64,000 nt of DNA from DTU015 sp012837895 (lineage in GTDB: Bacteria; Bacillota; Sulfobacillia; Fermentithermobacillales; Fermentithermobacillaceae): the NCBI GenBank assembly GCA_050952085.1, contig JBMNKH010000003.1, positions 310,001-374,000 on the forward strand. The letters run 5' to 3'. A model generated the notes under the pieces. That model saw nothing but the letters and a program-made list of their open reading frames with translations. It did no database searches and was not told the DNA's origin. The translations under genes were made by a program, and so were the position numbers. Positions 16,592-26,476 of the stretch are shown here, piece after piece. How positions within the stretch are numbered: the first letter of the stretch is position 1; each line of letters opens with the position of its first letter.

Positions 16592-19500
16592 ATGAAGCTA
16601 TCAGATGTTGTAGTTCTGGACAAGAGATTTGCTCGTTCCATTAATATTGAGCGAGACAATTTAGAAGAGGCAGCCCTTCAGACTTATTACGTCACATCCA
16701 AAGCGCAGGAAGTTGTGGAGCGCTTTGTGGCAGCTCTAGAGGGTGAGAAAGTATCAGCATGGTCATTAGTTGGACCATATGGCATGGGAAAATCTGCGTT
16801 CTTGAACTTCCTTCTATGCCTCTCAGGCCCCGACACATCGGACTTGACGGGAATAGCTTTGTACAAGTTGAAGGAGGTTGACAAAAACCTATATGAACGC
16901 TTTGTAAGCAAAAAAGCACGAGTAACCGGTGGAAGGGGGTTCTTCCGTGTTCCTGTTATGGCTTCGCTAGAATCGGTTAAGATGACTTTGGCTCGAGGTT
17001 TGCGCGAAGTCATCGTGCGATCAGATCTGCCGGATAGGGAGGCAGTATGTAACGAAATCGATCAGGGTATCAACAGTGGAGAAGTCGACAGCACAATTAT
17101 CTTAGGTGTAGTAGAAAGAGTATCAGAAGTGTCAGGGACTCCATTGGTTATCGTCATAGACGAGTTGGGGAAAAACCTAGAGTATCTATCTTATGACTAC
17201 CACAATGGCGATCTGTTTATCCTTCAACGATTAGCCGAAATGGAGAATGTATACCTATGGGTTTCTTTGCATCAGGCGTTCCAGGAATACATGTCAGGCT
17301 TTTCTCTAGTTCGTCAACAGGAATGGAACAAAATACAAGGCCGGTTCGAAGAAATATCATTCGTTGAATCTCCAACGCAAATGCTTCATTTCATGAGCCG
17401 CATTATTGGACTCAAGTACACGAAAGATCTATCAGGTCGGGTACAAGAATGGGCAAATCAACTCAATGAGAATTTGGAGTCTATCGTCTTGGCAGAAAGG
17501 GATCACTTCCAGGCCGCGGCAATAAGTAAGTTATACCCACTTCACCCCTTAACTTGTTTAGCTTTAGTTGAACTTTGCAGAAGATATGCACAGAATGAGA
17601 GGACATTAGTGTCATTCTTGTGTAGCGGTCATGTGTTCGCGCTGCCAGCCAAGATGGAGAGCATTCAGATCAGCGATGATGGGCGGTTGCCAGCCATAGG
17701 ATTAGATTCGCTTTATGATTACTTTTTCGGAGTTAGTACTTCCACGTCATTTGCTAGGCCTGAGACCCTGCAATGGGTACATATACATGACTTGATCCAA
17801 TCGGCACCCAATCATACCTACGAAGAAGACATACTCCTGAAGAATATTGGGGTCTTAAACTTGCTACCAGGTTCGCACGGATTGAGAGCTACTTTGCAGA
17901 TTCTCGCCTCGGTTATGGAGTTTTCTCACTTTTGGACTCCCGATAAGACGTTTGAAGTGTTGAGTGGCCTGGTTCAGCGTGGAATCATCTTTTACAGAGA
18001 ATACGCAGATGAATATCGTCTATGGGAAGGCTCAGGTTTTGACGTAAATGCTGCGATTGCAGAGGAAAAATCAAGATCGTCATTGCTGTCGCTTGAGGAA
18101 ATATTGGAGAAGTATGCTCCTCTGTCGCCCATGATTGCTGCCCGGCATTCTCTTGAGAAAGGCACAATGAGGAAGTTTGAGCGACGTTGGCTTGACTCTG
18201 AGTCTCTGTCGAACAAAGCGCTTGCTCCCAGTCCGGGGTTTGATGGACTTCTACTGTATTGCTATGGAACAGGGAGGCGGCTAGCGCCGAATGCGGTACC
18301 GAAGAAGTGCACTGATGATCGGCCCCTAATGGTCGCCTATGCCCCCATTAAGGAAACACTGTTGGAGATAGCGTTAGACCTAGTCGCATGTCGAAATGTC
18401 TTGGACAACTACTCGCAGATCTCCCATGACAAAGCTGCCCAGAAAGAAGTCAGGTTTCGTTACGAAGTTGCGATGGAAAGGTTCAGGAATTACGTAAGCA
18501 AAGCTTTCAGCCCTGGGAAAGTCGATCTGATTTGGTATTCAGAGAGTGGGGAACGTCGTTTGAATAATCGCAAAGAATTGTCTGCGGAACTATCCAGACT
18601 ATGTCAGGACTTCTATCACGATGCTCCCGAGATTAACAATGAGATTGTGAGTGGTGAAAGACTGTCGGGCATTGCAGCGAGGGCTCGTAGAGAGTTGGTA
18701 GAGGCTATGGCAACCAGGGCAGAAGAAGAGAAGCTGGGCTTTGTCGGATGGGGGCCTGAGGTCGCTATTTATCAATCGCTGTTGCTCGACAAGAAATTGC
18801 ACAGGAAAGATCCTGGGACTGGCCTTTGGTACTTGACATTGGAAACAAATGACGAACAATTACAGAAGCTTTGGAAACGCCTGGACCAAATGTTAGGTGA
18901 AGCTGGGACAAACGGAAAAACTGTGGAGAGTATGATTGACGAACTACGAAAGCCTCCTGTTGGATTACGTCAAGGACCTTCTCTCATATATTTGTCTTTG
19001 TATTTGCTTGTTAAGCCTGAGGATTTAATTGTGTTTTGTGAAAATGCATACCATCCTTATTTGTCTGCGGCGGATATGGCGCTTCTTCTGAAACGCCCCG
19101 ATTTGTTCACTGTTAAGGCGTTCAATATTGATGATGTGCAGAGAAGGATATTTTCCGCATACAGATCTGCCATTGGCAAGAGTACAGTCTTATCTGATTC
19201 TAGATTACGAAACGCCGCGATGCTTCAGGTTGTCGGACCACTAATGAAGTCTATCGACCAGCTACCTCGTTATTCTAGGCAGACGAGAGCGGTGTCAAAC
19301 AGGGCACAACGTGTAAGAACTGCTATTTCTAATGCTGTTGACCCTTTGAGGTTAATACTGGAAAACCTGCCTCAAGCCTTGGATATAGGAACAAGTGGAC
19401 GCAACATAGATGCTTGGGCAAGTGAATTAGAAGGAAGGCTACGCTCAACTCTTAATGAATTGGGTAGTGCATTTGATAGGTTAAATGAGACTATCAGGGG

Positions 19501-19990
19501 GATGTTGGTTGAAAGGTTTAGTAGTCCCGATTTGGAGCATTTGTATAGTACGTTAAACAAGAGAGCTAAGAGATTGACTGCAAGTTGCCACGATTCCGAT
19601 CTAAGACCTGTACTCCAGGCGATGGCGAGAACTTCGTCAGACTTAGAGAACTGGGTTCAGGGCATTGCAGGGTCGGTGCTAAAGAAACCTGTGGATGCTT
19701 GGCAAGACGATGATTTGGAAGTATTCAAGGTGAGATTGATAGATTATACGGAACGAATCGAACAATTGGCCCTCTTGGCGGGGATTGATTCTGTCACAGA
19801 CGATGTCCATGTGATCGGTGTAATGGGGCCCAATGGCTGCGCCGGACGCACAGTTGTGAGAGTGGAGAGCATGACGAGTAAAGTCGAACAGGTACTTGAA
19901 CAGATTTCAAGACTGTCTATAGATGAAAAGTACGCGGTATTGGGAATCTTGGCCAAGAGATTGGTTCTAGGTGGAGATGACGATGGGTGA
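16592..19990 (+). CDS. sspC: SspC-like large P-loop ATPase
   Basis: A 1132-residue ATPase. Walker A is GPYGMGKS near residue 65 and Walker B is VIVIDELGKNLEY near residue 190, a pattern shared with BrxC/PglY-type ATPases of BREX. The rest is mostly helical and without known motifs. In Ssp systems SspC supplies the ATPase that works with SspB and SspD on DNA. Its first residues (MKLSDVVVLDK) resemble those of the ATPase at 32484 (MKLKDVVSFRK), and the Walker B motifs are similar too, so the two are paralogues within one operon. The 3' end overlaps the start of sspD by 8 bp. Confidence 0.75.
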   Translation: MKLSDVVVLDKRFARSINIERDNLEEAALQTYYVTSKAQEVVERFVAALEGEKVSAWSLVGPYGMGKSAFLNFLLCLSGPDTSDLTGIALYKLKEVDKNLYERFVSKKARVTGGRGFFRVPVMASLESVKMTLARGLREVIVRSDLPDREAVCNEIDQGINSGEVDSTIILGVVERVSEVSGTPLVIVIDELGKNLEYLSYDYHNGDLFILQRLAEMENVYLWVSLHQAFQEYMSGFSLVRQQEWNKIQGRFEEISFVESPTQMLHFMSRIIGLKYTKDLSGRVQEWANQLNENLESIVLAERDHFQAAAISKLYPLHPLTCLALVELCRRYAQNERTLVSFLCSGHVFALPAKMESIQISDDGRLPAIGLDSLYDYFFGVSTSTSFARPETLQWVHIHDLIQSAPNHTYEEDILLKNIGVLNLLPGSHGLRATLQILASVMEFSHFWTPDKTFEVLSGLVQRGIIFYREYADEYRLWEGSGFDVNAAIAEEKSRSSLLSLEEILEKYAPLSPMIAARHSLEKGTMRKFERRWLDSESLSNKALAPSPGFDGLLLYCYGTGRRLAPNAVPKKCTDDRPLMVAYAPIKETLLEIALDLVACRNVLDNYSQISHDKAAQKEVRFRYEVAMERFRNYVSKAFSPGKVDLIWYSESGERRLNNRKELSAELSRLCQDFYHDAPEINNEIVSGERLSGIAARARRELVEAMATRAEEEKLGFVGWGPEVAIYQSLLLDKKLHRKDPGTGLWYLTLETNDEQLQKLWKRLDQMLGEAGTNGKTVESMIDELRKPPVGLRQGPSLIYLSLYLLVKPEDLIVFCENAYHPYLSAADMALLLKRPDLFTVKAFNIDDVQRRIFSAYRSAIGKSTVLSDSRLRNAAMLQVVGPLMKSIDQLPRYSRQTRAVSNRAQRVRTAISNAVDPLRLILENLPQALDIGTSGRNIDAWASELEGRLRSTLNELGSAFDRLNETIRGMLVERFSSPDLEHLYSTLNKRAKRLTASCHDSDLRPVLQAMARTSSDLENWVQGIAGSVLKKPVDAWQDDDLEVFKVRLIDYTERIEQLALLAGIDSVTDDVHVIGVMGPNGCAGRTVVRVESMTSKVEQVLEQISRLSIDEKYAVLGILAKRLVLGGDDDG

Positions 19991-20738
19991 AGTACGACAT
20001 GTTGTTGCCTTGTCTGGTGGCAAAGATAGTGCAGCGCTAGCGGTATATCTGCGGGAAAAGAATCCTCATTTGGGGATAGAGTATGTTTTTACCGACAGTG
20101 GATGCGAATTACCTGAAACTTATGAATACTTGGATAGGATTAGAGCAGTACTCAATATTGACATAAATGTTATTCGCTCTCAGAAGAACTTTGACTATTG
20201 GCTGAAATACTACAATGGCGTTCTACCTTCCCCTCAAGCACGTTGGTGTACGCGCCATCTTAAGCTTGAACCCTACGAAGATTTCCTAGGTGACACTCTG
20301 ACTTATAGCTATATTGCTATCAGGGCAGATGAAGAGCGAGAAGGCTATAGAAACACAAAGGGGAATATTATCCCGATCTATCCGTTTATCGAAGATAACA
20401 TCACCTTACCGGATGTAATCCGGATTCTGGAAGATAGCGGGTTGGGCCTACCCAAATATTACGAATGGAGAAAACGGTCAGGATGCTTTTTCTGCTTTTA
20501 TCAAAGCGACAGAGAGTGGTTGGGACTGAAAAAACATCATCCGGATCTGTTCGAAAAGGCGTGTCAGTATGAGGAGAACCATGCCGATGGACGAACTTAT
20601 ACTTGGAGGGATCCGGTGGGTAATGAGCATCGACGCCTTCGCGATCTCCATTGTAGTAACATACCTGAACCACCCCCTGAAAATAAGGAAATCGTGGATT
20701 CGAGATTGCTTAAGAGACTAAGGAGGTACTTGTATTGA
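19983..20738 (+). CDS. sspD: SspD/DndC-like PP-loop ATP pyrophosphatase
   Basis: A 251-residue PAPS-reductase-family enzyme that would activate DNA with ATP for sulfur transfer. The PP-loop is S11-GGKDS16. Likely cluster ligands are Cys89 (ARWCTRHLK), Cys168 and Cys171 (SGCFFC), as in DndC-type proteins that carry an iron-sulfur cluster. ATG 19983 is chosen because AGGTGGAG stands six bases upstream; the GTG at 19971 lies within that site. The overlap with sspC suggests coupled translation. The cysteine desulfurase that should feed sulfur (SspA) is not in this window and may be a general IscS. Confidence 0.85.
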   Translation: MGEVRHVVALSGGKDSAALAVYLREKNPHLGIEYVFTDSGCELPETYEYLDRIRAVLNIDINVIRSQKNFDYWLKYYNGVLPSPQARWCTRHLKLEPYEDFLGDTLTYSYIAIRADEEREGYRNTKGNIIPIYPFIEDNITLPDVIRILEDSGLGLPKYYEWRKRSGCFFCFYQSDREWLGLKKHHPDLFEKACQYEENHADGRTYTWRDPVGNEHRRLRDLHCSNIPEPPPENKEIVDSRLLKRLRRYLY

Positions 20739-20822
20739 CTCTGGCAAGTAATGAGGCTTCAAAGGCTAGTGTTTAGCGAATTGTTGTCTTGACAAGCAAG
20801 AACGAGAGACATTGAAGGGGTA

Positions 20823-23800
20823 ATGTATATGGTTCCTGGGGTAAATGATAACTCACAGCCGGACAACCCTGAAAAGGCTCTTGGAGAAAACAGCCTATAT
20901 CAACATGAGCAGATAGCATTACAGAAAATAGGTTTCTATCTGCAAGACGAGTTTTCGCTGATAAGCAATGTTAATATAAGAGATCCTCAGACAGGCCAGT
21001 ATTGTGAGTGTGATTTGATTGTAATAGGCTGTTCAGGGATCTATGTTGTTGAGCTGAAGCACTTGAGTGGAACTATTGAGGTTAGGGAATATCAATGGCG
21101 AATCAATCAGACAAGATACGATTCCGACCCACATATAAGTAATGGTCACAAATGTAAGATACTAAAAGGCATCTACCAGCATAAATTTGTAACCTTTCCA
21201 AATGTTTGGGTAGAGTCTGTGGTTGTGTTAACAAATCCTGACGCTACTGTTATAGACGCAGATTCCCCAAGTGTTGCCGAGGAAACAAACCGGCATAATA
21301 TCACCTTGGCTTCTATTCCCGATTTGGTTTCCTATTTAAGGAGACGTGAGGCAGCAGTACGAGTGCTTGATAGAGGACAGGTTAGCGTGATTGCTAAGTT
21401 CCTGCAAGCCCTCAATAGACCGAAGCGCGAAAAGCGGTTTAACGTCTCGGGGTACGAGACAGTTAAGTATCTTGTGCAAACTCCTGAATACTTGGAGATG
21501 CTTGCAAGGCCGGTTGGAGTCAAGGGGGTTGGATTACATAGGCTAAGGGTGTTTCGATTTATTCAAGAGGCTCAGAGTGAGAGAGAGCGATTTCGCAAGA
21601 TGGCCTTAAACACACTGAGTGCGGTTTCTCAAATAAGCGATAAGTCCTTCATTCTTGAAGTTGTTGTTCAACAGACTGAAGAAGGAGACATAGTTGAAAT
21701 ATCAGAATGGTCTGATGCAGGCACGTTACGAGATCTCATACATGAATCCAAAGGTGCGTGGCCTTTGCGAGAGACATTGAAGGTGTGCAGCAACTTGGCT
21801 TCAGCTCTTCAGCAGGCTCACCAACAGCTAATAATACATCGTGCAGTAAAACCTGAGAATGTACTGATGAAGAACCGAATACCGAAGTTGATGAACTTCG
21901 ATCTAGCTTTTCAACTTGAAGACAACCGGTTGACTGTCATGCCTGATCCTAATCGGGCGAAAGATGACGGTTGCGTGGCACCTGAGATTCTCTTCGGAGA
22001 AGATATTGATGAAAGCACAGATTTTTTCAGCTTAGGTGTAATCGCCTACCAGCTGTTAACAGGACAAAAACCTTTTGCATCAACCCGCGCGTTTGTTGCT
22101 CAGGGAGGTAAACTGTCTGCTGAAAGCCTTGAGAAGTTGGAAGCTGCTGGAGTCCCCAACAAGATAATTGACGCGATTGATCGTATTCTGGTAGGTGATC
22201 GCACCAAACGAACTAAGGAAGTTGAGAGGTTCATTTCCGCTTTAACGCTGGACGAATCTGCAGATGAGATAGACCCTAACAAACGATTAGAGCCAAGCGA
22301 AATATTTGATGTTTGGGAGATCATTGAGTTCATTGGTGAGGGAAGGGGAACTCAAGTATACAAGACGCGTTCACTCAGAGGCAGGGTTATGGCATTAAAG
22401 GTATTTGATTACGGAACACCTCTGGAAAGAGTCTTCAGAGAGATTGATATAGGTGCTACGGTTATTTCACCTTATGTGGTCCACTACGATCCAAGTCCTG
22501 TGAATTGGAAGCAGAAACGATACTGTGCTGTAATGGATTATATATCAGGAAAGACACTTCGCACGCTAATAGATGAGGAGACAAGGCCCGACAGAGCTTC
22601 TCTTGATAGAGTAGCTCGTGCGCTGATGGAAGGTATTAGGACCTTGCATGAAAACAAGGACGAACATAGTACTGAGAAGCCTATTATTCACGGCGACATC
22701 AAACCAGAGAACATCATAATCACCGCGGATGGAAAACCGGTCCTAATCGACCTAGAACTTGCTGGTCCCCCGAGAGTAGAAATATTTCAGGGCACGAGTG
22801 CCTATATACCTCCATACAGTATTGTTGGAGCAGAACGGGAGTTTTCTTGTAAAGGTGATCTATTTGCACTAGGAGTAACATTGTGGGAATGGATATTTGG
22901 CGAGAAACCCTATTCGAATCCTGCTATTGGTGATGTTCCTGTTGTGCCTACGCTTCCACCAGAGTTTCAAGATCTGCAGAATTGGCTATTGAAGTCCGTG
23001 GCGACTCGCCCTGAGGAGGGGTTCGGTACTATAGACGAGATGTGGCGAGCTTTCAATGAATCCAAACGACAGCATATCTCAGTTGCAGAGTCTGAGGAGA
23101 CTGAGACTGTGGACGATACGTCTGTACTAGCAGAAATCCCGATTACATCAGATACACACAACTGTTTCGTGGATTACCTTAACACCCTCAGTGCATTTTC
23201 AGCGGGCAACGAGAATGCTATTGCCGAGTACCAAATAAGAAACAAGTATTTCAGAAGAATTCATGTCTCTAGCCCGATCACCGAAGAAGTTTATCGGTTG
23301 TTGATGGAAGGTAATAACGTTATCTTAACGGGCAACGCCGGGGATGGCAAAACTACCATTGCAATTGATGTATTAAAGAAAATCGTTGGTCATGACATTG
23401 ACAGGATTGCAGAACGGGAAGATGTATCGGAGCATGATCTTGTGATTGTAAAAGATATGAGTGAGTTGCCGAAGGAAACAAGGGCAGCAGTCCTGCAGGA
23501 AGCACTTAGAAATCATGGTACAAAATACCTAATAGTGTCTAATACAGGAACGCTGATTGATGCTTTCGATCTGTTGCGAGGAATACTGGGAAACCAGTTC
23601 CACGACATCCTCGCTGCATTAGGTTGTAGTGAGCCCACTCAGATCGCTGGAAACAGGTTCTACTTGATAAACATCGGACAAATAGACAGTATTGATACTG
23701 CTTGCCAGGTATTCAAGCGAATGCTTGAACCTAACAACTGGACTCGTTGTGATGGCTGTGCAATTTATGATAAGTGCCCGATATGTCGAAACGTAAGACT

Positions 23801-24854
23801 TATCAAAGGGAACCTCGAAGTGGTCCTAGAGCGCATTTACTATCTTTATAAATGTCTTTATGAGTATGGTCATCGATTAACCATGAGACAAATGACCGGA
23901 CATCTAGCTTATTCCTTAACGGGTGGGTTGGACTGTGCAGAACTAAACAATATGTCCTTATTGAAACTGCGCGAGTTCGACAAGCTTGTATTCCATAACC
24001 TCTTCTTCGGGGATGATGGATGTCAAGTTCTCCCTGAAGCTATGAGGCTTTTTCCAATAAGGATTATACAGCAGACTGCATTTGGAAGGACGCTCTTGCC
24101 AAAGTTTGAAAGAGCGATGTGGCTGAGCAGACAGGCAACTTACATATTCGATGAAGAATCGAGAAAAACCTATGAGACATTGATTAAGGATGATTCTTTA
24201 GAGTCACGGCGACAGATTAGACGTTTGGCTTACTTCTGCGGTAGATTTGAGGGCCAAGAGGGAAAGCGGTTTGTTGAAGCATTCTTAGGGTCCCCTATGT
24301 TGCTGAATTACTTGAGTATTACAGAAGATGGTCACCTCATCCCATTGCGAAAGATGTGCGTTCAGGTTCTGCATATTCTGCAAGAGCAGTTCTTAGGTTT
24401 GCAGCTACCTGAAGGATCATGGGGTGAAAGTAATGACCTATATATTACTTTGAGACCTCCTGGAAAGACAGTAACGACCCAGATGGTCATTGCCCGTTTC
24501 TTACAGGATGATTTTGAACTAACGATGAAGCCTCGTTACCAATGTTCCCACGCCGCCCCATCTAGCAATACCGTGCTGTATCTCACTTATAAACCTAACA
24601 GACAAATAGAGTTAGAACTAGATCTACCATTTTTTGATTACGTTGCACGTCGCTACCAAGGCGAAAGGACTCACGAACTGTCAATGTACTATGCTAACAG
24701 GTTGGAAGATTTCAAAGCAAAGCTCCTGCTAGAGTATCGTAAGAAGTCCCGTTTGGGAAGCAATCATACGCTGCGATTGCTTCGCATTCGTTCAGATCGA
24801 AGATTTGAAGAGCTTAGGCTGAATTTGGAAGAAAACAGATTGGAGGCGATTTGA
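20823..24854 (+). CDS. NERD - pseudokinase - kinase - DptF-like ATPase fusion
   Basis: A 1343-residue protein in the place of SspF. Residues ~15-165 form a NERD nuclease-related domain (CECDLIVIGCSGIYVVELKH, with the Asp and Glu-x-Lys of the active site). Residues ~230-480 are a protein kinase fold with HRAVKPEN, in which the catalytic Asp is Ala, so a pseudokinase. Residues ~490-770 are a second kinase with a glycine loop (GEGRGTQVYK), VALK-type Lys (MALKVF), intact HGDIKPEN and DLE instead of DFG. Near residue 835 follows a P-loop (LTGNAGDGKT), then a Cys cluster CDGCAIYDKCPIC (~976-990), as in DptF/DndF-type ATPases. NERD-kinase fusions are known from PglW of Pgl/BREX type 2. Joining that front to a PT-restriction ATPase is unusual. 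It has a TGATG overlap with the next gene. Confidence 0.8.
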   Translation: MYMVPGVNDNSQPDNPEKALGENSLYQHEQIALQKIGFYLQDEFSLISNVNIRDPQTGQYCECDLIVIGCSGIYVVELKHLSGTIEVREYQWRINQTRYDSDPHISNGHKCKILKGIYQHKFVTFPNVWVESVVVLTNPDATVIDADSPSVAEETNRHNITLASIPDLVSYLRRREAAVRVLDRGQVSVIAKFLQALNRPKREKRFNVSGYETVKYLVQTPEYLEMLARPVGVKGVGLHRLRVFRFIQEAQSERERFRKMALNTLSAVSQISDKSFILEVVVQQTEEGDIVEISEWSDAGTLRDLIHESKGAWPLRETLKVCSNLASALQQAHQQLIIHRAVKPENVLMKNRIPKLMNFDLAFQLEDNRLTVMPDPNRAKDDGCVAPEILFGEDIDESTDFFSLGVIAYQLLTGQKPFASTRAFVAQGGKLSAESLEKLEAAGVPNKIIDAIDRILVGDRTKRTKEVERFISALTLDESADEIDPNKRLEPSEIFDVWEIIEFIGEGRGTQVYKTRSLRGRVMALKVFDYGTPLERVFREIDIGATVISPYVVHYDPSPVNWKQKRYCAVMDYISGKTLRTLIDEETRPDRASLDRVARALMEGIRTLHENKDEHSTEKPIIHGDIKPENIIITADGKPVLIDLELAGPPRVEIFQGTSAYIPPYSIVGAEREFSCKGDLFALGVTLWEWIFGEKPYSNPAIGDVPVVPTLPPEFQDLQNWLLKSVATRPEEGFGTIDEMWRAFNESKRQHISVAESEETETVDDTSVLAEIPITSDTHNCFVDYLNTLSAFSAGNENAIAEYQIRNKYFRRIHVSSPITEEVYRLLMEGNNVILTGNAGDGKTTIAIDVLKKIVGHDIDRIAEREDVSEHDLVIVKDMSELPKETRAAVLQEALRNHGTKYLIVSNTGTLIDAFDLLRGILGNQFHDILAALGCSEPTQIAGNRFYLINIGQIDSIDTACQVFKRMLEPNNWTRCDGCAIYDKCPICRNVRLIKGNLEVVLERIYYLYKCLYEYGHRLTMRQMTGHLAYSLTGGLDCAELNNMSLLKLREFDKLVFHNLFFGDDGCQVLPEAMRLFPIRIIQQTAFGRTLLPKFERAMWLSRQATYIFDEESRKTYETLIKDDSLESRRQIRRLAYFCGRFEGQEGKRFVEAFLGSPMLLNYLSITEDGHLIPLRKMCVQVLHILQEQFLGLQLPEGSWGESNDLYITLRPPGKTVTTQMVIARFLQDDFELTMKPRYQCSHAAPSSNTVLYLTYKPNRQIELELDLPFFDYVARRYQGERTHELSMYYANRLEDFKAKLLLEYRKKSRLGSNHTLRLLRIRSDRRFEELRLNLEENRLEAI

Positions 24855-26461
24855 TGGGCTTACCACCTCCATTTCCTAAAATCAAGAATGCACGTACAAC
24901 AAGTAATCCAGCGTTCGTTCTGTTTGGAAGTAGGTTTTATAGAGACCAGACAGTAGTGGAGCTTTTGGCAGAGTTTCTGTCTATAGTGTTTGCAACAAAA
25001 TGGATAGGCTCTAATGGGCCGATCAATACGCCTTTGCCTCAGGTAGAGGATCTCAGGCAGTGGGCTAACACGCCAGAGCAACGACTACGATATGATTTGG
25101 AGATAAGACTGAACTTGAAGCTTCTTGCCCTGCTTGGTGCTTCTCCACTATCTCTCCGACACCAGGTTCATGTAGATCATTACGAGTACTTGGTACAAAG
25201 ATTGATGGATCGAGTTAGAACGCAAAGGAAAAAGCCTGAAGAAGTAAAGGAATGGGTTGAAGATTTCTTGATGGGTTTTCAAGGCGCCGGTTCTGATAGA
25301 ACCTGGTGCGCTCAGACCTTTTATCCCATTAGCCGGAGCTTCTTGTCACAGGAGGCTATATGGAAACGAGCACGTTCAAGAGACAAGCGGTTGTATTGGA
25401 GTGAGATTAGCTCTGACCCCGCGAGTTTTTTCGGAATCAAACAACATCTTTTCTTGGCTCGTGGTGGTGAACTTATCTATCTTCAATTATGCAACCTTTT
25501 TTCTAAGGATGATATTGTTGTAGATGCACTGGCAAAGAAGCTTGGTTACAACGAGCAGCAGTTCAAGGTTGATTCTTTATACAAGAGGTTGGAACTGGGA
25601 TTCCAGCAACTAGAAACCACCCAACCTATAGCGCTTGATGCGCTGGCAGAGTTCATTGAGAACCTGGACCCAAAACCTCGCTGGAAAAGCCAAGATAGTG
25701 CGTTGTATTGTGAATGGTGTCCTGAAGAAAGCTGGCCGGAAGCCTATCTTCTTGCAGTAGAACTTAGTCGTATACTAAGTGCGAATTTGGACCCAGTGGA
25801 ACGACTCGAGTTGGTGCAGTTCAGTTGCGGTTTACATGTGCTGCGGAGTATGTGTGCCCAGAGTGTAAGATATGCAAACTTACCTGATAAAGGCACTCTA
25901 TGCCAAAGGGTGTTGGGGTATGCTTGGCTGTTTTCTCCAATGCAGAGGTGTTCCCGTCAACAGCGCTTGGCCGCATGTCATAATATGTCGACACTATTTC
26001 GAGCCATACAACAAGCCCTCCGCAACGAGTACATCTCAAGACATGTAGATTCTGTCAAGAATGAAAGGCGAATCTCAGAAAGCCGACTAGACCTCCTTTA
26101 CGGGCACAAATTGTTCAGTCTGTTGGGTAAACGGCTAGGCATTATCTATCCGTGGAAAGGAGCAGAGCCCCGATTTGTCTTGACAGATAGACTTGTGCGT
26201 TTCCTCGTTCTATCCATCGTTGAACCAGGTGCTACTTATACTTACGATGAGTTCAAGCGAAAGATCTATCTACATTATGGCATAGCCGTTGAGGGGGAGG
26301 AACTTATGGATGCAATAAACTGGACTGGCCTGCCTGTCAACAGTTCTACTCACCCGGACGGCAGTTCGTGGTTCGCTCAGATGCTGAGGGCAGGAGGTTT
26401 TCTCATAGAGCTCTCTGATGGTTGCTCAGTAGTGCGCAACCCGTTCAGCAAACAGTTTTAG
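24854..26461 (+). CDS. SspG/DptG-position protein
   Basis: A 535-residue protein without a motif I can name. It starts at ATG 24854, inside the TGATG overlap with the previous stop, with TGGAGGCG upstream. The N-terminus has a distinctive block NPAFVLFGSRFYRDQTVVELLAEFL, followed by helical, Trp- and Arg-rich sequence and several Cys residues (CEWCPEESW). There is no Walker motif and no nuclease signature. Its size and position between a DptF-like and a DptH-like gene match DptG of the Dnd restriction complex and SspG of SspFGH, so I infer a scaffold role in the same complex. Confidence 0.6.
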   Translation: MGLPPPFPKIKNARTTSNPAFVLFGSRFYRDQTVVELLAEFLSIVFATKWIGSNGPINTPLPQVEDLRQWANTPEQRLRYDLEIRLNLKLLALLGASPLSLRHQVHVDHYEYLVQRLMDRVRTQRKKPEEVKEWVEDFLMGFQGAGSDRTWCAQTFYPISRSFLSQEAIWKRARSRDKRLYWSEISSDPASFFGIKQHLFLARGGELIYLQLCNLFSKDDIVVDALAKKLGYNEQQFKVDSLYKRLELGFQQLETTQPIALDALAEFIENLDPKPRWKSQDSALYCEWCPEESWPEAYLLAVELSRILSANLDPVERLELVQFSCGLHVLRSMCAQSVRYANLPDKGTLCQRVLGYAWLFSPMQRCSRQQRLAACHNMSTLFRAIQQALRNEYISRHVDSVKNERRISESRLDLLYGHKLFSLLGKRLGIIYPWKGAEPRFVLTDRLVRFLVLSIVEPGATYTYDEFKRKIYLHYGIAVEGEELMDAINWTGLPVNSSTHPDGSSWFAQMLRAGGFLIELSDGCSVVRNPFSKQF

Positions 26462-26476
26462 AAGGAGTAGTTGGCT

